Position numbers and translations under genes: made by a program | In this document: one piece after another, positions 14,983 to 20,113 of the stretch | Layout of the letters: each line of letters opens with the position of its first letter | Position numbering within the stretch: position 1 is the stretch's first letter | Notes under the pieces: generated by a model | Databases searched by the model: none | Seen by the model: the letters and a program-made list of their open reading frames with translations, nothing else | What the model was told of the DNA's origin: nothing | DNA from: JBOGGN01 sp050744165 | GTDB taxonomy: Bacteria; Actinomycetota; Acidimicrobiia; Acidimicrobiales; Palsa-688 | DNA: 24,559 bases | Assembly (NCBI GenBank): GCA_050744165.1 | Contig: JBOGGN010000176.1 | Span: forward strand, 1 to 24,559 | Direction: 5' to 3'

Positions 14983-16139
14983 TGGCTCCGCCCGGGGCAG
15001 GACCTATCCCCGACGCGGCACCGTCGACTCGGCCCAGCCGGTGGGCCCACACCGGCTACGCCCAGCAGATCGTCTTCGGCACCGATGCCGTCGACCAACT
15101 CGATGAGGTCGTCAAGGCGACTGGCGCCCGCCGGGTGCTGGTGGTCACCACCGCCGGGAGGGCGGCGTCCGCGGCGGGGGAGCGGGTGGCGAGCCTGCTT
15201 GGTTCTCGCTTCACAGGGATCTTCGACGGCGTTCGGTCCCATGTGCCCACAACGGCGGTCCAGAGCGCCCTGCGACAGGCCGAGTCGCTTGACATCGATG
15301 GCGTCGTCTCCTTCGGCGGAGGTTCGTGCGCCGACCTGGGCAAGGCGGTGTGTTTCTTCCTCGAGCAGCGCCTCGGCCGCCCCGGCGCCACCTACGTCGA
15401 CCGCCCTGCGGTGGCCCATATCGCCATTCCCACGACGTACTCGGGCGCCGAGCTGACCCCGTTCTTCGGGATGACCGACGAGGCAGCCCATCGCAAGTCC
15501 GGCGCCGGGAGCCCCACCGTGGCCCCGCTGGCGGCGATTTACGACCCGGTCCTCACCCTCTCAACTCCCGTCGAGGTCTCTGCCCAGACGGGAATGAACG
15601 CCTTGGCCCATGGAGTGGAGTGCGCCTACTCACCGGTCCGCACGCCCGAAGCCGAGGCGCTCGCCCTGGCCGCCGTGCGCCGGGTGGCCGCAGCGCTGCC
15701 GGAGGTCGTCGCCGACCCAACCAGTCTTCCCGCCCGCAGCGCCATGCTCGAAGGCGCCATCCTCGGCGGGAGGTGCCTGCAAAACGCCTCGATGGGCGCC
15801 CACCACGGCTTGGCCCAGCTGATCGGCGGGCGCAGCGGTATCCCGCACGGGCTGGCCAACGCCATCCTCTTGGCGCATGTCATGCGGTGGAACGCCGAGG
15901 CGATCCCCGACGAGGCCCAACTCATCGCCTCGGCCCTGGCGGCTGCCATGCCAGCCGCAGATGCAATCGACCGCCTCCGCCAGCGCCTCGGCATCCCCGC
16001 CCGCCTATCCGAGGTGGGCGTCACCGAAGCGGACATCGACGCTGTGGTCCGCATGAGCGCCGGCAACGCCAACGTGGCCCGCAACCCGCGCCCAGTCACA
16101 CCCGAAGACGCCCGCCTCCTCCTGGAAGCGGCGTTCTAG
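14982..16139 (+). CDS. Iron-containing alcohol dehydrogenase family, maleylacetate-reductase-like
   Basis: This 385-residue group III dehydrogenase has an N-terminal Rossmann-like domain with VVSFGGGSCADLGKAV (nucleotide loop GGGS 112-115) and a C-terminal helical domain with the metal-site region. PTTYSGAELTPFFGMTD (150-166) and MNALAHGVECAYSP (205-218) resemble maleylacetate reductases, the last step of chloroaromatic and hydroxyquinol breakdown. The canonical Asp metal ligand of iron alcohol dehydrogenases appears as Asn206, while His210, His275 and His289 are kept. No ring-cleavage dioxygenase is nearby, so the true substrate is open. The ATG shares its A with the TGA of the deacetylase gene. 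The first 20 residues are Pro-rich and dispensable-looking, so a later start is possible. Confidence 0.8.
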   Translation: MAPPGAGPIPDAAPSTRPSRWAHTGYAQQIVFGTDAVDQLDEVVKATGARRVLVVTTAGRAASAAGERVASLLGSRFTGIFDGVRSHVPTTAVQSALRQAESLDIDGVVSFGGGSCADLGKAVCFFLEQRLGRPGATYVDRPAVAHIAIPTTYSGAELTPFFGMTDEAAHRKSGAGSPTVAPLAAIYDPVLTLSTPVEVSAQTGMNALAHGVECAYSPVRTPEAEALALAAVRRVAAALPEVVADPTSLPARSAMLEGAILGGRCLQNASMGAHHGLAQLIGGRSGIPHGLANAILLAHVMRWNAEAIPDEAQLIASALAAAMPAADAIDRLRQRLGIPARLSEVGVTEADIDAVVRMSAGNANVARNPRPVTPEDARLLLEAAF

Positions 16140-16167
16140 GCGCCCTCGGCCGCCCCACGGCCCTGCG

Positions 16168-16968
16168 ATGTCGCTCCTTCACGCCGTCCTCATCCTGGCC
16201 GCCGGCCTGGCGGCGGGGACGGTCAACACGATCGTGGGTTCGGGCACCCTCATCACCTTCCCGACGCTCTTGGCTCTCGGGTACTCGCCGGTCGTGGCCA
16301 ACGTGACCAACACCGTGGGTCTTGTCCCCGGCTCGGTGAGCGGTGCCTACGGCTACCGCCGGGAACTGCGGGGCCAGCAACGCCGCATCCTCTACCTCTC
16401 GGCACCGTCGATCGCGGGCGGCATCACCGGAGCGGTGCTGCTCCTGGTCCTGCCGGGCACGGTGTTCGACGACATCGTCCCGGTCCTGATCGTGGCCGCG
16501 GTGGTCCTGATCCTCTTCCAGCCCAAGCTGGCCAGGGGGTTGGCGAAGCGCCGGGAGGCCGCGGCCGCCTCGCTCGACACCGCCTCGCCCGACGGCGCCG
16601 CCGTCTCAGGTCCAGACCACGGTGGACCCGGCCTGTGGGTACTCATCTACCTGACCGGCGTCTACGGCGGCTATTTCGGCGCCGCCCAGGGCGTGATCTT
16701 CATCGCCTTGTTGGCGATCTTCATCCAGGACCACCTGCAGCGCCTGAACGCCGCCAAGAACGTGGTGGCGGCGCTCGTCAACGGGGTGGCCGCCATCATC
16801 TTCATGGTGTTCTCCCACGTGGTCTGGGAGGCGGCAGGTGTTCTCGCGGTGGGGTCGGTTGTCGGCGGTCAACTCGGGGCCACCATCGGCCGCCGGCTGT
16901 CCCCGACCGTTCTGCGGGCCATGATCGCCGTGGTCGGTACCGCGGTCGCCATCAAGCTCATCGTCTAA
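16168..16968 (+). CDS. TauE/SafE (TSUP) family permease
   Basis: This membrane protein has 266 residues and about seven or eight hydrophobic segments. The N-terminal half contains GTVNTIVGSGTLITFPTLLA and the pseudo-symmetric second half contains GVYGGYFGAAQGVIFIALLA; these are the paired repeats of the TSUP family. A cytoplasmic loop around residues 118-155 (KRREAAAASLDTASPD) links the halves. The family exports sulfite, sulfoacetate or other sulfonate-derived anions, and some members move other organic acids. It lies 28 bp after the dehydrogenase gene on the same strand and probably ends the operon that starts with the SufR-like gene. Export of a sulfur compound or of an acid made by the neighbouring enzymes is inference. 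Confidence 0.85.
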   Translation: MSLLHAVLILAAGLAAGTVNTIVGSGTLITFPTLLALGYSPVVANVTNTVGLVPGSVSGAYGYRRELRGQQRRILYLSAPSIAGGITGAVLLLVLPGTVFDDIVPVLIVAAVVLILFQPKLARGLAKRREAAAASLDTASPDGAAVSGPDHGGPGLWVLIYLTGVYGGYFGAAQGVIFIALLAIFIQDHLQRLNAAKNVVAALVNGVAAIIFMVFSHVVWEAAGVLAVGSVVGGQLGATIGRRLSPTVLRAMIAVVGTAVAIKLIV

Positions 16969-16991
16969 ATCGAGCCGTCACGGGGGCCAGG

Positions 16992-16997
16992 TACGCT
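16992..16997 (+). promoter_or_regulatory. -10 element TACGCT of the mhuD-like gene (leaderless)
   Basis: TACGCT is six bases before ATG 17004. It lies 23 bp after the permease stop and would give the haem-degrading gene its own promoter. Confidence 0.4.
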
Positions 16998-17003
16998 CGC
17001 CCC

Positions 17004-17321
17004 ATGTCCGTCGTCAAGATCAATGCCATCGACGTCCCCGCCGAACGCGCCGAGGAGATGTCGAGCCGCTTCGCCGCCCGTGCCGGCCAGGTCGACAAGA
17101 TGGACGGCTTCGAAGAGTTCCGCCTCCTGCGCCCCACCGATGGCCGCACCACCTGGCTCGTCTACACCCGCTGGCGTGACGAGGCGGCGTTCCAGGCATG
17201 GGTGGGCTCACAGCAGTTCAATCAGGCCCATGCCCGCCCGCAGGGCCCCGGCGGTCCGGTCGCCACGCACAGTGCCCTCTGGGAGTTCGAGCTGGCCCAG
17301 GAGTCGGCGCCGGTCTCCTGA
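17004..17321 (+). CDS. mhuD: MhuD-like haem-degrading monooxygenase
   Basis: This is a 105-residue ABM-fold protein (dimeric ferredoxin-like barrel). It aligns along its length with Mycobacterium tuberculosis MhuD: VVKINAIDVPAERAEEMSSR against VVKINAIEVPAG, then FRLLRP, AAFQAW and the VATHSALWEFE end. The haem-pocket residues are kept: Asn7, Trp66 and an axial His (His76, one position later than in MhuD because of a one-residue insertion). MhuD-type enzymes open haem to mycobilins and release iron without carbon monoxide. The Asn-Trp-His set makes this call stronger than a generic antibiotic-biosynthesis-monooxygenase label. It stands alone after the TSUP gene with its own apparent leaderless promoter; no haem importer is adjacent. 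Confidence 0.8.
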   Translation: MSVVKINAIDVPAERAEEMSSRFAARAGQVDKMDGFEEFRLLRPTDGRTTWLVYTRWRDEAAFQAWVGSQQFNQAHARPQGPGGPVATHSALWEFELAQESAPVS

Positions 17322-17417
17322 GCGGTCGGCGGCCCCCCAGAGTGCCGCCCTTCAGCCGCCGGCCCCAGAGCGGCCAGCGGCCCTATCCCCGAGCGGCGCC
17401 TCCGGCCACCCCCGCCG

Positions 17418-17423
17418 TAGGCT
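17418..17423 (+). promoter_or_regulatory. -10 element TAGGCT of the 131-residue membrane protein gene (leaderless)
   Basis: TAGGCT is six bases before GTG 17430. The 108 bp between the mhuD-like stop and this gene hold no ORF I would support. Confidence 0.4.
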
Positions 17424-17429
17424 CCGCCG

Positions 17430-17825
17430 GTGGCCACCACCCTGGCGTCGCTCCGCGACGTTCATGTCGCTTGGGCGTGGGTGCTCGTCATGAGCAACGG
17501 CCTCGCCGGTGTCTGGGCGCTCGGCGCCCACTGGATCCCCGGCCTGCGCAGCCGCGCCCTGTGGTGGTTCATCGTCTTCGCCGAATTGGCGGTCTTCATC
17601 CAGGTGGCGCTCGGCGTCGGCCTGATCGCGGGCCAGAAGCTATCGGCGCCCAAGTTCCACCTGTTCTACGGCTTCGTCGCCATCATCTCGGTTGGCATCC
17701 TCTACGGCTACCGGGACGCGCCGTGGATGCGCAACCGCCTCTACCAGTGGTATGGCTTCGGCGGCCTGTTCGTGATGGGGCTCGGTATCCGAGCCATGTT
17801 GGTTGCCCAAGCCGGGGCGCACTAG
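17430..17825 (+). CDS. Small four-helix membrane protein, unknown function
   Basis: I do not recognise this 131-residue protein. It has four hydrophobic segments (about 12-32, 44-68, 75-94 and 106-125) joined by short basic loops (GLRSR, YRDAPWMRNR), predicting a compact integral membrane protein with basic loops inside. His12, His34 and His77 lie at or in the helices, so haem or metal binding could be tested. The GTG start follows a TAGGCT element by six bases. The gene is convergent with the RAM-domain gene; only 33 bp separate the two stops. Codon use and composition fit the neighbours, so nothing suggests transfer. Confidence 0.7.
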   Translation: MATTLASLRDVHVAWAWVLVMSNGLAGVWALGAHWIPGLRSRALWWFIVFAELAVFIQVALGVGLIAGQKLSAPKFHLFYGFVAIISVGILYGYRDAPWMRNRLYQWYGFGGLFVMGLGIRAMLVAQAGAH

Positions 17826-17837
17826 CCCCAGCAGGGG
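17826..17837. terminator. Short hairpin between convergent genes
   Basis: CCCC-AGCA-GGGG follows the TAG of the membrane protein gene directly; on the other strand it lies 21 bases past the RAM gene stop, after a TTTT. The stem is only 4 bp, so this is a weak call. Confidence 0.25.
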
Positions 17838-17858
17838 TGGAAAATGTCCTCGCTGCCC

Positions 17859-18098
17859 CTAGCTCAGGTGGACGACGGGGCAGGTGAGCGTTCTCGTGAT
17901 CCCGTCGATCAGCTGGACGCGGCTCACGACCATCTTTCCCAGCTCGTCCACTGAGTTGGCCTCGGCCCGCACGATCACGTCGTAGGGCCCGGTGACGTCC
18001 TCAGCGGACACCACTCCTTCAATCTTGCCGACCTCGGACGCCACGTGGGCCGCCTTACCGACCTCGGTCTGGATCAAGACGTAGGCGCTGACCGCCAT
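17859..18098 (-). CDS. Stand-alone Lrp/AsnC ligand-binding (RAM) domain protein
   Basis: This 79-residue protein, MAVSAYVLIQTEVGKAAHVA onward, consists only of the Lrp/AsnC C-terminal effector domain, without the DNA-binding helix-turn-helix. The RAM fold signature is visible in EGVVSAEDVTGPYDVIVRAE and IDGITRTLTCPVV. Such proteins bind amino acids or related ligands and may assemble with full-length Lrp proteins; no partner is visible here. The start is certain: AGGAGGA stands four bases before ATG 18098, the strongest ribosome binding site in the window, in contrast to the mostly leaderless neighbours. It diverges from the S9 peptidase gene, with 149 bp between. Confidence 0.88.
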   Translation of the reverse strand: MAVSAYVLIQTEVGKAAHVASEVGKIEGVVSAEDVTGPYDVIVRAEANSVDELGKMVVSRVQLIDGITRTLTCPVVHLS

Positions 18099-18102
18099 AG
18101 GC

Positions 18103-18109
18103 TCCTCCT
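18103..18109 (-). promoter_or_regulatory. Strong Shine-Dalgarno site of the RAM-domain gene
   Basis: AGGAGGA on the minus strand, four bases before the ATG at 18098. It excludes the longer in-frame reading that would begin at 18269. Confidence 0.8.
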
Positions 18110-18233
18110 GCTCTGGTGACGGGCTGTGTTCGTTGACATTGGGGAGGCAACGCTCGCCAACGGGCATCGCATCGTAACCAGACGGGTTGGGGCTTCGCGG
18201 CGAAGAGTGTCCCGATGCCGATCCGGCCTGGCA

Positions 18234-18239
18234 TAGCGT
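18234..18239 (+). promoter_or_regulatory. -10 element TAGCGT of the S9 peptidase gene
   Basis: TAGCGT lies eight bases before GTG 18248, again close to leaderless spacing. No clear -35 box was found. Confidence 0.35.
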
Positions 18240-18247
18240 GACCTGGC

Positions 18248-20113
18248 GTGACCAACCTGCCTCCGTCATCGCCTCACGCCGACGTCGCTCTCGTGCCTCG
18301 CCGGGTCCTCTTTGGCAACCCCGAGCGGATCAGCCCGAGAATCTCGCCCGACGGCACCCGGCTGGCGTGGCTGGCTCCCGACGACGGGTTCCTCAACGTG
18401 TTCCTCGCTCCGCTCGACGACATCAGCGCCGCCCGGGTGGTGACCCACGACCGCGAGCGGGGCATCCGCGCTTTCATGTGGGTCCACGACGGCCGCCACC
18501 TGCTGTACATCCAGGACAAGGGCGGCGACGAGAACTGGCGGGTCTATGCGGTGGATCTGATCGACGGCGGTGTTCGGGACCTGACGCCATTCGACGACGT
18601 CCAGGCCCAGATCGTCGAGGTCGACAAGCACTTCCCCGACCGCATCTTGGTCGGGCTCAACAAGGACAACCCCCAGCTGCACGACATCTACAACTTGGTG
18701 CTGGCCAGCGGCGAGCTGACCAAGGTGGTGGAGAACCCGGGCTTCGTGGGCTGGGTGGTGGATGCCAACATGGACGTCCGGGGCGGGATTGCGCCCACCG
18801 CCGACGGCGGCAGCCAGATCTTCGTCCGCCCTTCGGTCGACAGCGAGTGGGAAGGCCTTCTCGACGTTCCCGCCGACGACGCCCTGACCACGGCTCCAAT
18901 CACCTTCGACGCCAGCGGGCGCCGCATGCTGGCGGTGTCCTCGCTCGAGGTCGACGCCGGACGGTTGCTGTGGATCGACATCGACTCCGGCGACTTCGAG
19001 GTGGTGGCCGAGGATGCCAAGTACGACGTGGCCGGGGTGAAGCTGCACCCCGACACGCGCGAGGTGCAACTGGTCTACATGCAGCGCGAGCGCATGGACA
19101 TTGTTGTGCTCGACGACACCATGGCCGACGACATCAACGCCCTGACGGCCTGCCACCCGGGGGAGTTGTCGCTCATCGACCGGGACGACGACGACGCCAT
19201 CTGGCTGGTCAGCTACACCGAGGACGACGGACCGGTGCACTACGCGGCCTGGAACCGGGGCGACAAGAAGCTCACCGACCTGTTCGACCACCAGCCGGCC
19301 CTGTCGGACTACCGGCTGGCCCACATGGAACCGTTCGCGCTCACCGCCCGCGACGGCCTGGCCATCTCCGGGTATCTCACCTTCCCTGTGGGCGTCGATC
19401 GAGTCGATCTACCGGCGGTCGTCGACGTCCATGGTGGCCCCTGGTTCCGCGACGTATGGGGCTACAGCCCCGAGGCCCAGTGGCTGGCCAACCGGGGCTA
19501 CCTGTGCATCCAGGTCAACTACCGCGGCTCGACCGGCTACGGCAAGGACTTCACCAATGCCGGCAACCGCGAGTGGGGCGCCAAGATGCACGACGACTTG
19601 CTCGACGCCCTCGCCTGGTGCGTCCAGCGGCACTACGCCGACCCCAAGCGCACCGCCATCTACGGAGGCTCCTACGGCGGCTACGCCGCCCTCGTGGGGG
19701 CCGCCTTCACCCCCGACGTCTTTGCCTGCGCGGTCGACATCGTCGGGCCTTCCAACCTGGAGACCCTTATCCGCTCAGTGCCCCCGTACTGGGCGCCCAT
19801 GATCGCCCAGTTCCACACCCGGGTCGGCAACCCCGACACCGAAGCCGACTTCCTCTGGTCACGCTCGCCGCTCTCCAAAGCCGACCAGATCAAGATCCCG
19901 CTGTTGATCGCGCAAGGCGCCAACGACCCACGGGTGAAGCAGGCCGAATCCGAGCAAATCGTGGCCGCCTTGAAGGAGCGGGGCATCGACTACGAGTACC
20001 TGCTCTTTCCCGACGAAGGCCACGGCTTCGCCAATCCGGAGAACCGCCTCAAGTTTTACGCCGCCGCCGAGGCCTTTCTCGCCAAGCATCTGGGCGGCCG
20101 CGCCGAGTCATAG
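18248..20113 (+). CDS. S9 family peptidase (prolyl oligopeptidase / acylaminoacyl-peptidase type)
   Basis: This is a 621-residue serine peptidase. Residues about 20-360 form a beta-propeller of repeated blades (ISPDGTRLAWLAP, DGRHLLYIQDKGGDENWRVY, DASGRRMLAVSS) that gates access. Residues about 365-615 are the alpha/beta-hydrolase domain. The triad is Ser475 in YGGSYGGYA, Asp560 in GANDPRV and His592 in DEGHGF. VVDVHGGPWFRDVWGY (391-406) holds the HGGP oxyanion element, and NYRGSTGYGKDF is typical of the family. There is no signal peptide, so it is cytosolic and probably trims short peptides or removes N-acylated residues. The GTG start follows a TAGCGT element. The 3' end overlaps the end of the convergent helicase gene by six bases. 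Confidence 0.9.
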   Translation: MTNLPPSSPHADVALVPRRVLFGNPERISPRISPDGTRLAWLAPDDGFLNVFLAPLDDISAARVVTHDRERGIRAFMWVHDGRHLLYIQDKGGDENWRVYAVDLIDGGVRDLTPFDDVQAQIVEVDKHFPDRILVGLNKDNPQLHDIYNLVLASGELTKVVENPGFVGWVVDANMDVRGGIAPTADGGSQIFVRPSVDSEWEGLLDVPADDALTTAPITFDASGRRMLAVSSLEVDAGRLLWIDIDSGDFEVVAEDAKYDVAGVKLHPDTREVQLVYMQRERMDIVVLDDTMADDINALTACHPGELSLIDRDDDDAIWLVSYTEDDGPVHYAAWNRGDKKLTDLFDHQPALSDYRLAHMEPFALTARDGLAISGYLTFPVGVDRVDLPAVVDVHGGPWFRDVWGYSPEAQWLANRGYLCIQVNYRGSTGYGKDFTNAGNREWGAKMHDDLLDALAWCVQRHYADPKRTAIYGGSYGGYAALVGAAFTPDVFACAVDIVGPSNLETLIRSVPPYWAPMIAQFHTRVGNPDTEADFLWSRSPLSKADQIKIPLLIAQGANDPRVKQAESEQIVAALKERGIDYEYLLFPDEGHGFANPENRLKFYAAAEAFLAKHLGGRAES

